Source: Marisa cornuarietis
Lineage: Eukaryota > Mollusca > Gastropoda > Architaenioglossa > Ampullariidae
Direction of reading: 5' to 3'
Length of the DNA stretch: 64,000 bases
Assembly (NCBI GenBank): GCA_004794655.1
Contig: SMMW01000506.1
Span: 1,235,724 to 1,299,723 of the forward strand
Shown here: positions 14,701-23,203 of the stretch, in pieces
Layout: every line of letters starts with the position of its first letter
Numbering within the stretch: position 1 is the first letter of the stretch
Translations under genes and position numbers: made by a program
The notes under the pieces: generated by a model
The model's input: only the letters and a program-made list of their open reading frames with translations
Databases searched by the model: none
Told to the model about the DNA's origin: nothing

Positions 14701-17700
14701 AATTTGTGATGGTTTCATGCATCTAGTCTGATGCCGGCCGATGTGTGCACACACACACACACACACTGCATACACAAACAATTCTCAGCACTTACCAGCT
14801 TCTCTATCTGCCAATATGACCATGGCTTTGCCCTCTGCCTCATTCATCTCCACAGTATCCAGAGCCACATCAGCAACACTCTCAAGAAAATTCTGCAGAC
14901 AATCTGCTTATGTTCCTTGTGGTATACCAGTGACCAACACGCTGTCCTTGAAACAAGGGGGTGGAACATACTGCTTCACTTGGATAGTTTTATTTTGTTG
15001 GGTATGGCTTCTCTCTATTATTCTTTGAACAGCTGAAATGAAGTTGCCAAAATGTATCATATACTTATAAATTTACATTTTAATGCCCGATACATACATG
15101 CAATAACATTTCTTTATGATGCACATATTTTGTGTATAATTGCTGATATTAAAAACAAAGGGAAACTGCAATAACTATAGTCTTTACAGCAATGATATTG
15201 TATATTATATTTATTAAGTAAATTAAATCTGGCTTTGACCAACAGCATTACCAAAATTATATGTTAAATTATGTTTTTGAACATCCATCATAAAGAACAG
15301 CATTATCATAAAATATTAATAAACACTGATTATGACTTAAAAAGTGATGGAAAAGAGAATGTATAATTACAACCAAGACTATTACTTCAATTCTGTATAA
15401 ATGAATACTGACCCTGACTATCAGAAAAGGTGATTAAGAACTGCTTTGTTGTATCGTCCCACACTAAGCCCTGCTTCACTATTTCTCCACCACCACTTCG
15501 CTTAGTGTTTTCAAAGTACAGTTGACAAAATTCTTCCTCATCATCTTTGAGGCCACTTACACAAACTGTTCTTTCCTCTATGTCATCTTTTCTTAATTTT
15601 CTGTTTTCTTCCTCATCTCTCTCTGTAATTTCTGCATTTTGATCACCTCCCACTTCTTCTTGTTCCACCTCATCCTCTCCCTTACCATCTGTATTTTGAT
15701 AATCTATTTTTGCTATGTTTTCTTCCTCCTCATATCTCTCCTCATTATCTGTTTTTTCATCATCTCCCAGTTTATCGTGTTCCTCCTCAACATCTATGTT
15801 TTCATCATCTCTCAGTACCTTTGGCTCTTTTTTCTCCTCATCATCTGAGTCTTGATTACCTCCAATTTCTCTGATGTTTTTCTCCTTGTCATCCTCGCCA
15901 TAACTGTTGTTTTCATTTATTCCTCTTATCTCTTTGTCATTTAAGCACTTCTTCACTTTCTCAATGTTATCCACAAATTTTATGCTCATGTTCTCTACAT
16001 CCATCTTATCAGTGATTCCCCTACAGTTCCTACTCTTCTCTTTTGTCTTAATCCCCTCTCTTACACTCAACTTGTCTCCTTTTTTCCTCCTATCCACCTG
16101 TACTTTCATACTACAGTTTCCTCTTATATCTTCCTGAAATGCTTTTCCTGGACTCTCTTCCTTCCTCTTCTCAGACCTACCTCTAACTTGTTCTTCAGCA
16201 TGTGCATTGCAATGTGATGTTGTCTTGATAACAGCTGTTGAAGGAATGGTGTTGTTGCTCCCAGGTGATGACCTCAATGACTGGATTTTTACAGGTAAAG
16301 GCTGCTGGGGTGGAATGACTGGTGGCACTGGGTGTTCACAGCAGAAGACTTTAACTGGAATGAACTGCTCAGCCCTTGTGGTAACAGCTTTGTGTGGGTT
16401 TTGCTCACCAGATGACTGGCTAAGTTCTTGCAAGTCATCTAGAGCTGTGTGCCTGGAAGTTAGAGCATTTTTTATGCCTGTGTCTTTTCCTTCATGCCGG
16501 TCTTCAGATAAGCTATTCTGATCTTTCAAGGGCTGGACACTTTTTGTTTTTTTATCTACTATATTTACAGATGCACACGACCTCCCCTGAAGATGGAGTT
16601 TTAGTCTGGGCATAGGCTTATCCATAACTATACCCTTCATTTGTCCTCGCATTAGAGAGTTTTCAGTCAAACCAGTGCTGTTGTGCAGGTGGTATTCAAA
16701 GTTATCTTCGTCATCTGTTTCATCACCACTGCTGTTTTCAATGTCAGCCATTCTTCCCTTTGTTTCTTTATTGCAAGAGTGGTGTAAACTAGCCCTATAG
16801 CTGCTTTCAGCTGGTGAATAGGACCTAAGCGGTATTGTGGATTTTTCAGTATGAACATTCTCAGGCATCTCATCATCATAGCTGAAACAGTAATTCAGCT
16901 GATCCTCAGAATCTGCACTGGTTGCTGATTTTTGCAATGGCCCTATATCATCATCAGAACTCCAATCGTCATGTTCACTTTGCTTGCTAAGATTGTCATC
17001 AGAACTCCATCCATCATTCTCAGACTTTCTTTCATGACTTTTAAACTGCTCCAAGTCCAACTGTGTAGCTTTTGTCTGACTTTCACAGTCAAAATTCTGT
17101 GTGCTGTCATCAGTTCTTTCCATTTTGCTTTTGTCACAACTTTCCTCCATTTTCTCATTGCTTCCTTCCACTTCATCCTCCATTCTCAGTTGCCTTTCAT
17201 CATTCTTAAGTAAGCTGTCACCTCTAGGTCTACTTCTGGTGCCGACATTCTCCTCTTCTTTGAGGTTCAACATTAACTGTTGGTACACTGTTTGTGTACA
17301 TCTGCTTATGTGCGTGCCGCAGTTCCCACTCTGTCTGCTGCTGTCAATTCTTCTCATTCTGTTTTCATCCTCATATCTTTCCTTCTCAACATCACTCCTC
17401 AACTTCATGTCATTATCGTTTTTCTGTGTTCTGTCAGCATTCTGTCTTGTGCATCCCCTTACACTTTCTTGTTCTTTGTCAGCAGTCAATTCTGCCACTT
17501 CCTGACTTTTAATCTTCCTCTTATCACACAGACTATTTTGTGGATTGGCCAAAATGTCTTCTACTTGGGCTGATGACAACAATAACTTCTCCCCTGCTTC
17601 GACTGATGACAACAATGGCTTCTCCCCTGCTTGGACTGATGAAAGAGATGATTCTTCCTCTTCCTCATTGATATTTGGGTAAATTTTATTCTGCATGCCT

Positions 17701-18920
17701 TGCTGTGGAGGGATATTCATTGCAGATTCTGTCCAAAAGGATTCTACTACTGACACCTGAAATTCTTTTGGACAACTTTCATCCTCTTGCACTTCTGTGT
17801 TGATAACATTGGAGAAATGATGTGCAGGAACAGGGGAAATGAAATGCTGATGTTCTGAAGTGCTGGATCTGTGTGTGCTGATGACATCTGGAACAAACAT
17901 GCCTTGAAGATTTGGAAACTGCTCCTGTGGGAACTCAGGAAGCAGTATACTTGGAGTCACCCCAAGTCTTGGATTCCCCGAGTTGAGAACACAGCCCTCA
18001 GGGTGTGAAAGGTTTAAACTTCCCATTTCTTGACAGCTTGGGATATCTGTGTCAAGAAAACATGGACTCTGCAACTTGCAACTGCTAGACCTTGGCAGCC
18101 AACAATCAGGCTGAGGGTTCTCTAATTTTCCAATCAGGTTGTCAATGTACTCTACATCTATCATGTCAAACTCTGAACTACCAGTTTTCGATGATTCTGA
18201 TTCAATTCCTGAATTCAGAAGCTTTTCTTCAAGGCACAGGTCTTTCTCATGCAGTCCTAATTCCTCTCCTCTGCTGTCATGACGGGAACAAAGGTTAGCT
18301 TGAGATATCTGGGAAATATTCATATTCAGATCCATACAAGGCTGCTGGTCAGAGAAGTCAATCAAGAGGTCAGTAGGGCAAGGGTCATGGGGAATGACAC
18401 CATCCTGCAAATGATCTCTCCTCTGTTCAGCACCTCCCTTCATCTGAAGCTGCGTCTGCTGATCTAGGTTGTTAAGAACCAAATCTGAACTGATGTGATG
18501 TTCCATCTCCAGTTTTTCAGGAGAGAAATTCCTTACCTCTTTCAGCTGTGATGTGTGCTTATGTCTATAGCCATAATCTCTGCAACATGATGCAGCTTGC
18601 TCTCTATCCACTGTGTGTTCTCCCATGACAACTGCATGCTCTCCCCTGCCTGCTGCACACTCTCCATCATATACTACTTGGCTTCTTTGACTTTGTTCGT
18701 GGATACCAGCTGTACTGGTGGGGCTTTCACATCTTGATGGTATTGTTTTATCACCATCATTAAGCATGCCTTCTCCTGCTTCTAATTGCTGAGCCAGTTT
18801 GGTTTTAGACTTTTCAGACTCACAGTCACACAACTGCCTAGTCTCCACACTCCCACCTTCTTCTGCAGAAAGAGTGGTTCCGAAGTTATTGTGATCAACA
18901 GACTTACACAATTGTGCCAT
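1171..18920 (-). CDS. Gene A: PARP14-like macrodomain protein, 14 exons, 3' end outside window
   Basis: Spliced minus-strand gene read through 14 exons: 18920-15413, 15032-14796, 14608-14363, 10806-8629, 8406-8257, 7321-6926, 5305-5226, 4885-4655, 3964-3743, 3199-3121, 2729-2604, 2143-2078, 1696-1511 and 1365-1171. All junctions fit GT-AG and keep phase, giving about 2630 residues. Domain order is a disordered acidic N-terminus, three RRM-like domains, KH-like repeats and three macrodomains. This is the layout of PARP14, a mono-ADP-ribosyltransferase that reads and writes ADP-ribose in innate immunity. No WWE or PARP catalytic exon is seen before 1171, so these lie upstream of position 1 or are lost. 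The gene is divergent to paralogue gene B. Exon 2 contains an in-frame stop, so it is either skipped, an assembly error, or evidence of decay. Family assignment is firm; exact borders are inferred. Confidence 0.8.
2730..2742 (-). promoter_or_regulatory. Splice acceptor that sets start of macrodomain 3 exon
   Basis: On the minus strand the sequence TTGAAAATCTAG precedes ATACACCAGC. Taking this acceptor gives the phase 1 junction that matches the corresponding exon in gene B. Confidence 0.5.
3121..5305 (-). CDS. Gene A exons 7-10: macrodomain 2
   Basis: Four exons: 5305-5226, 4885-4655, 3964-3743 and 3199-3121, with phases 1-0-0-0-1. They encode PFRIISGVLTKSQ, AEIIVSTVHPSLDMQKGVLS, LRCKSMFHLSLPMWRDDKGQ and IAFPTLGTGKLGYP, then a short AFQKLEGSHQ linker. 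This is macrodomain 2 by position. The NAAN motif is replaced by a diverged sequence (STVHPSLD), as in PARP14 macrodomain 2, which is a reader rather than a hydrolase. Exon 10 was chosen because it has consensus splice sites and is the only piece found that converts phase 0 to the phase 1 needed by the next exon. Confidence 0.78.
4380..4575 (-). repeat. Probable LINE 3' end remnant with (ATCA)n
   Basis: Starts with a short AATC tetranucleotide run at about 4387-4402, followed by GC-richer sequence (CCAGAGCCCGCCACTGATG) unlike the surrounding AT-rich intron. The layout, a simple tail then a moderately GC-rich block, suggests an antisense non-LTR element 3' end. No coding part is visible. Confidence 0.4.
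5440..5840 (+). mobile_element. LINE ORF2 C-terminal remnant
   Basis: Broken translation contains DQTKIARMRLN and CGDRLSTPHVLLECMK, matching the C-terminal region after RNase H in I/Jockey-type ORF2 proteins, where a Cys-rich stretch is followed by a HVLLEC motif. Several stops show that it is dead. It lies in a gene A intron. Confidence 0.5.
6341..6573 (+). mobile_element. tRNA-derived SINE with target-site duplication
   Basis: Begins GGGGCACCCGGTAGTGTAGT, which contains a Pol III A-box-like TAGTGTAGTGG. A B-box-like GGTTCAGATCT lies at 6407-6417. It ends in a (CCAA)n tail at 6559-6570. The 11 bp sequence ATGCTCTGTAA occurs at 6330-6340 and 6574-6584, directly flanking the element, so both ends are defined. 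Confidence 0.8.
6926..8406 (-). CDS. Gene A exons 5-6: rest of macrodomain 1
   Basis: Two exons, 8406-8257 and 7321-6926, joined in phase 1. They encode GGKDIDEESQKLVSKYG, then ITGAGQLPCSYVLHAVGP, then SSVAIPSVSCGIFGFP, which are the successive conserved blocks of a macrodomain (the VGP loop and the SCGIFGFP phosphate-binding loop). With NAAN in exon 4, this macrodomain keeps every residue expected for ADP-ribose binding. In human PARP14 the first macrodomain is the one with ADP-ribosyl hydrolase activity, so activity here is plausible but not shown. Gene B codes the same region without the intron. A Ser/Lys-rich linker follows. The intron between these exons holds a LINE remnant and the inverted exon copy. 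Confidence 0.83.
7340..7740 (-). mobile_element. L2-like LINE 3' end in gene A intron
   Basis: Minus-strand reading gives NSLPFHIRHLPTIESFKSAL then KTHLFLE, the end of an L2/CR1-type ORF2, followed by a 3' untranslated region ending GCGCTATACAAATCTTCA and an (ATT)n tail at 7336-7352. A second copy of the same element is on the plus strand at 37600-38995. The inverted exon copy starts just beyond its 5'-truncated end. Confidence 0.7.
7755..7992 (+). pseudogene. Inverted copy of part of gene A exon 4
   Basis: These 238 bases match the reverse complement of 9933-9696 with two mismatches and no gaps. The plus strand therefore reads like gene A protein (MPKQSTGY, then LKKEDKGISMKQQ), but it lies antisense inside the intron between exons 5 and 6. 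It is not a gene of its own: the reading frame runs into repeat sequence on both sides. The flank at 7990-8030 has two direct copies of ACATGCATTACATGCAT. Near-identity implies a very recent duplication or ongoing gene conversion. Confidence 0.9.
8629..10806 (-). CDS. Gene A exon 4: KH-like repeats and start of macrodomain 1
   Basis: A single 2178 nt exon with acceptor ATTTCAG/ATGCTC and donor AAGGCAG/GTAAGT. It begins with the closing part of the third RRM (DAQAVVEKESHVLDDFPLKV). A hydrophilic stretch of roughly 150 residues follows that has no counterpart in gene B. The next 450 or so residues match the large exon of gene B in character and correspond to the tandem KH-like modules of PARP14, likely a nucleic-acid-binding scaffold. 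The final residues start macrodomain 1: GDITKCHVDAIVNAANGDL then GGVALAIAKAG, with the ADP-ribose-binding NAAN and glycine-rich loop intact. Residues coded by 9933-9696 are also present as a near-identical antisense copy at 7755-7992. Confidence 0.85.
10807..14362. other. Long gene A intron with old repeat-like DNA
   Basis: Contains no exon that continues gene A. A T-rich block with a 12-G run (around 13128-13141) ends near 13345 with AATAAATAAAG and a GAA-rich tail, looking like the 3' end of an old transcript or LINE. A SINE/LINE tail motif lies at 13545-13612. Minus-strand sequence at 11480-12240 has short broken coding-like stretches that I do not recognise. Confidence 0.4.
13545..13612 (+). 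repeat. SINE/LINE 3' tail remnant
   Basis: Reads GTAAAGCACTTTGAGCTGGC and ends TTATACAAATCCATGTTATT. This belongs to the animal LINE/SINE tails that carry a GCGCT..TATAAAT-like core before an ATT-rich end, also seen at 7344, 19017 and 38930. Confidence 0.5.
14363..14608 (-). CDS. Gene A exon 3: third RRM-like module
   Basis: A 246 nt symmetric phase 1-1 exon with acceptor TTTCAG/ATCTAA and donor ACATAG/GTATGC. It encodes DLNLVKQLQQACQKNPLYG, the edge strand region of the preceding unit, then HTVLVTNLNPKTIDSAILYF and SGGPVSHI, the beta-alpha-beta core of a PARP14-type RRM. The LYFEN signature is degenerate here (LYFFSNKNRNSGG). The next exon lies 3.5 kb away across an intron containing old repeat-like sequence. 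Confidence 0.72.
14741..14766 (+). repeat. (CA)n microsatellite
   Basis: Short dinucleotide CA run close to the donor of gene A exon 2. Others in the window: GT at 21048-21064, TG at 26625-26660, TG then AG at 34160-34195, CA at 36180-36202, CA at 42922-42946. Confidence 0.8.
14796..15032 (-). CDS. Gene A exon 2: RRM-like module interrupted by an in-frame TAA
   Basis: A 237 nt symmetric phase 1-1 exon with clean acceptor (TTTCAG) and donor (CTG/GTAAGT). It encodes the end of RRM1 (AVQRIIERSH) and a second RRM beginning KDSVLVTGIPQGT. A TAA at 14910-14908 follows directly, after which the same frame continues as ADCLQNFLESV to the donor. The stop sits inside the domain, not at its edge, so this reads as a lesion or a sequence error in an otherwise normal exon. 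Because the exon length is divisible by three and both flanking introns are phase 1, skipping it would restore the frame and remove one RRM. Confidence 0.7.
15413..18920 (-). CDS. Gene A exon 1: acidic disordered N-terminus ending in first RRM
   Basis: One uninterrupted coding exon of about 1169 codons. The ATG at 18920 is preceded in frame by a TAA 12 nt upstream with no splice acceptor between, so this start is well supported. Most of the exon is low-complexity, rich in Ser, Glu, Asp and Lys, with no recognised fold. Visible internal repeats are LLSSVEAGEK (two adjacent variants), a WSSDD motif twice, and a degenerate acidic array shortly before the end. A motif FDMIDVEYIDNLI lies near residue 250 and could be a short linear interaction motif; that is speculation. 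The last 60 codons form an RRM-like unit with the PARP10/14-type signature LYFENTKRSGGG. The donor reads AGTCAGG/GTCAGT and ends in phase 1. Confidence 0.8.
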
Positions 18921-19016
18921 AGTTGGAAATTAGACAATCCAGTCAAATGTTCAGTCACCTCTGCACATTTCACCTTCACATTCTCTGCAAATTTTCTTCT
19001 TATCTCATCTGCACAA

Positions 19017-19085
19017 CATAATAATAACAATAATGAACATTTTTAAAGTGCATTTGCAAATGAGTTGCTCAGAGCGCATTACAGA
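19017..19085 (-). repeat. LINE/SINE tail adjoining gene A acceptor
   Basis: On the minus strand it reads TGCGCTCTGAGCAACTC and ends in an (ATT)n-like tail TTATTGTTATTATTATG. The tail runs directly into TTGTGCAG, the proposed acceptor for the exon with the gene A start codon. Confidence 0.45.
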
Positions 19086-21373
19086 AGTGATAGACAGACC
19101 TTTCCACATAAAGGGATTCACTAACACCATGAACCCACATTTGCATGTAACAGACATGCTCAATCCTACAACAGACACACCTACTCATACACAAGGTAAA
19201 TGCATGCTCATGGTCAGGACAGGGTTGCACTAAAGTCTCTGTTTTGAAAACAAATGTGACAAGGTGGTGAGAGAATCAAAATGTAGTAAGACATTAAGTG
19301 TCTTTTGTGTTAATTTAAAGAAACCCAAACAAAAAGAAATGTGGATTAACTTCATCTATTTAGAAGGGCAAATAATGTAAAATAAGAGAAAAGTGTACAT
19401 TTTAAGCCATTTTAAAATGCATTTGATATGTGTGCCTTATGCATACATTTACTACAAATGAGTGTTTACCTGGAAAATCTGCCTGTGGCTTTCACTGGTA
19501 CTTTCAGGAACTGATCGAGTTGTTTAGAGAAAAGGAATGATCGAGTTTCTTCATCTGTTTATTTAAGGTTTCATATGATTGTGCTGTTCTGTCTCATGTA
19601 AAAAAAAAAATCAGACCATATATAATTTCAGCAGTGAATTATGTATATATTTTACATTACCAATTGTGAAAGTTTACCCAAAATTATCCACAACTTAAGG
19701 GAGACAAAACTGGATAAATGCACAACAGCACATCCGAGTTTAAAGTGTATCTTGAGCTATGACTACATTTGTGATATCCTGTAGCATGCTGCTGACTGTA
19801 AAGGTCGTTGCGTGCTCTGTTGTGCAGTGGATAACTAAACTGACTCTCACGCAGCCCCTCCGTTACAACACACATACACCCATTCGCACAATCAATGCAA
19901 CTATATGCATATAAGTGTAAAAATAATAAAATATAATTAAACACAGGAAAAGCATGTAAAGTAAATCATATATATCAATACTACACTAATTCTAAAGATT
20001 TGATAAAATTTGACAAACTTAGCTCCCTGGCCGTCACTGCTGCAAGACCCTACCTGTAAGTCTCTCTTCTTGGCGAACAGTTTCCATCACACATTCACAG
20101 TTCAGATAAAATAGAGATAGTCCAATCCTCACAGGTATACACATAGTTAAAGAGTCACCCACAGCTCTGTGGTGAATTACAGTTCACCAATTTTGAACTA
20201 AAACCACCAGGACAACAATTAACAGCATATATCCAGTACATATCCAGTACATACAATTTAATGTCTCCGCGAGACGGACCTCCTCTCGCCAGCGGGTGGT
20301 TTGGAAGTGTGAGTCTTTTTCTCACGCAGAGGCCAAGATGTTTCTGCCTCCGCGTGGTGTGTCTCCAGCCACCCCCCCCCCCTTTGAAGTTGACCGATTC
20401 AGGGAAACTGGCCGACACTAGACTTTTTCCCCACGGCCGCTTCAAACCATCCTTTCAGGCTATTAACAGTGGCGGTGGTAACTTGACCAGTGGACCGTTA
20501 ATTGGTGGTTCCCACGCAAACTTGCTCAATGTGGAAAATACGTTTTCTACACTGACTCAATATGGTTTACCTAATCATACAGGTCAATTCGACCATTGGA
20601 CTTAGCCAGTGCATGAGTCGAGATGATAAAGGAGCTTTAGCCGAAATCGGACTTTATTTGTTTACGCTTATGATATTAAAGAACATATATATGTTCATAC
20701 ACCTTTGGTAACTAAATGCTCGTCGCATCTATCGTCTCCGATCCTTATAATTATAGTGTATGTGTAGTGGTAATTAAAGATTAAGCTGACTATAGCAACT
20801 TAATTCTGTTAAATCGTTATAAATGGTCGCATCGACCTGTTTGCTTTTCATTCTGTATATACTTTCTGTTGTACACAACACGTTTCATATTGCAAACAAT
20901 TCACATATAAGTGTGCAAACTGAAAGTGCTGGGGAGAGGGAGGGAAACTATCACATACAGCCTGATTGATTAACGAGTTCTTCATCTTCCATAAATCAAC
21001 TAGAAATCTCTTCACCTTCATCCCCACCTACGGGGGGCTCGTCGAGCGTGGTGTGTGTGTGTGTAATATGCGTCGTGCGTATGCAAGGTAAGTGTATGTA
21101 CGTCTTATTACAATGCTATACTTCTACCTACCTTATATGACACCATATATATGTTAACGCCACTCTGAAGTGTACCGTGTATACAGCCCCGTCAACAAAT
21201 GTTGGATTAACGCTCAGACAGCTGCAAGTGCTCTCTCACTCTCTTCTAAAATACACAAGTGTTCGATGGGGTTTCTTCTTCTGTCTTTTGTTATGATGGG
21301 TCACAATGTTTAATCTACGTATGATGAGGTTACAGCGAAAATAGAAATGACATTTTAGTAGGGAAAATCATGT

Positions 21374-21385
21374 ACTTTCGATTTC
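21374..21385 (-). promoter_or_regulatory. ISRE/IRF-like site 1
   Basis: The minus strand reads GAAATCGAAAGT, matching the GAAANNGAAA core bound by interferon regulatory factors. Sites like this arise by chance a few times in 64 kb of AT-rich DNA, so position, not sequence alone, makes it notable. Confidence 0.4.
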
Positions 21386-21617
21386 TATATATATATATAT
21401 GGGTGCAGGTTACGGTTATTGGTTAATTTTGAGCCCAATAAAGTTTCTGCTGGATTGTTTAAATCTAGGCGATACTATAAAAGCAGTTTATGATGATTCT
21501 TATTTAATGACAAGACGGTGTTATTTTTCAAGAATCTCGTTTGTTTGATGTGAAATACGCCACCTCATCCCCCACCTTCCCCCGCTTCGGTTGACTAGAT
21601 ATAAATATAGGTGTACC

Positions 21618-21636
21618 GAAAGTCGAAAACGAAAAT
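21618..21636 (+). promoter_or_regulatory. ISRE/IRF-like site 2 (triple GAAA)
   Basis: Reads GAAAGTCGAAAACGAAAAT: three GAAA half-sites, the last two with exact 2 nt spacing as in the GAAANNGAAA core. It lies about 240 bp from site 1. A looser GAAAATAGAAA is at 21337-21347. Confidence 0.45.
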
Positions 21637-22768
21637 ACACATTTCCTAGAATAGACAACAATTTTAAAAAAAAATGTAAAAATTGAATGCTGAATCAATC
21701 CAGTCGATTCACTAACAAAAGTTCATTATGACAATGACTACAACACAACTACATGATAGATCAAGTCCTTATATAGGCAGTGAGCTCTTTTTTTAGGTAG
21801 ACAAGCCGGGTACGTGTTCCAGTTTTAAGGGTGGCTCATTCTTCTTTTGGACGTTGGGTTTTTCAAGGTGAGCTTTCAGTTTTTGATTTGCTAGGTAAAT
21901 AGTGTCATATAAAATGCAGAATGAAAGCAATTAATATAGTAGCAACAAAAAAAAATCCTCAATCATTATTGAGGACTAGTTTAATTTTATATTTTAATTA
22001 AGGAAACTGCAATATTTCTGACTTTCGGCAGCAATCAGTATGTCCAGTCTATTTACTTCAAACGTCAAATATATCACCTACTTAAATGTTTTGCCTATCA
22101 GCAGTTCAGTGTTAAATCCTTTTAATTTGCCAAACTTACACAGTAAAGAGTAGATCAACTGTGTATGAATGCACACAACCAAATTGTCGAGTTGAGCACT
22201 AAGAAACTGAAAGTGAAAAGGTTGTATCAAGCACACCATGATCTGTTTATGACACTATGAACATTTTTGGTCATTGCCACAACTAAGCTATTTTTGTGTA
22301 AAACATTAAAGATGCATTAAATACCTGTTCGTGCTTTGTTGCATTTTATATTATTTTTGTATATTATGCAGAGTGGACTGTGCTGTGAAAGAGATTAGAT
22401 GAAATGGTCGAGTGATGACAATACCTTTAACCATTTTATATGTTACGAAAATCACTAAAAGTCAGTTGACAGTAATTGCTCTAGAGTCAAATCTCATCTA
22501 TTATATTGCCCAAGTATAGTCACCACCAGCATCATTCACTCAGCCTATTTTTCTCCTTCCCTCCTTTATTTGTCTCTATCTTCTATCACTGTCTTTATCT
22601 CTGACAGGTCTATTTGTTCCCTTATGATTTTTATGTGCTATGTTCTTTCTTCATGAACAGATTCCAATTCATCTCATCTTCACATTGACACTAGAAACTG
22701 GAGAATCCATGTGAGATTTGCTGGGAAGGAAAGTAATTGAAATGACTAATTTAACTTAATATTCGCAG

Positions 22769-23203
22769 GTGCCAGACTCTGAAGACCTGACATCTGTCTC
22801 ATCTGGTGAGCTCCTTGGGAGCAGGAGTCCTGGAAAACAATCTGTTAAAGTGGAAACTACTGATGCTTCTATGATGGAGTCTCCATCTCCAAATAGAATT
22901 AAGTCCTGGATTTATCCAGATATAAGTGGATCTCTGCATCAAGCTTCAGCTCAACCTAGGAAATTATACAGACATATGGAAGCTGTCCAGATTTGAGACA
23001 CCAGCTTCAGGAAGTACCCCACATGCTGCAGATGACTCCAGCTCCAGTAAGCATTGTGAAGCATGCAGGTGAAGAGGAAAACGACTTGAGACGTACAGAA
23101 GGATTCCCTGAATATATAGAAGAAAGGGACCAAAAAGTAGCCTTTGCTGATATCAGTTTTCAAAGGGAAGACCTAATCTTTCTTGATGACCAATTCCATT
23201 CAG
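22769..23203 (+). CDS. Gene B N-terminal coding region, frame uncertain
   Basis: Acceptor TTCGCAG precedes GTGCCAGACTCTGAAGACCT and a clean donor CATTCAG/GTATAC closes it at 23203. Three overlapping frames each look coding in turn: SGELLGSRSPGKQSVKVE, then RFETPASGSTPHAADDSSSS, then EEENDLRRTEGFPEY to QREDLIFLDDQFHS. Either two small indels are present or extra splicing occurs (a GTGAGC donor follows 22804). Composition is acidic and Ser-rich like the gene A N-terminus but far shorter. Confidence 0.5.

Larger units (their letters stand above)
18921..22768. promoter_or_regulatory. Shared divergent upstream region of genes A and B
   Basis: About 3.8 kb between the gene A start codon and the first recognised gene B coding exon. 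Candidate 5' untranslated splice sites exist: for gene A a minus-strand donor CAG/GTAGGG at 20054 and an acceptor TTGTGCAG at 19009; for gene B a strong donor GCAAG/GTAAGTG at 21087. IRF-like elements lie at 21374-21385 and 21618-21636. A C-run at about 20372-20381 and a (GT)n run at 21048-21064 are also present. No TATA or initiator could be assigned, so transcription starts are unknown. Confidence 0.5.

Noticed and set aside
15639..17573. Plus-strand Ser/Leu-rich frames
   Set aside because: They are the antisense of the acidic gene A exon 1, whose biased codons leave the other strand open.
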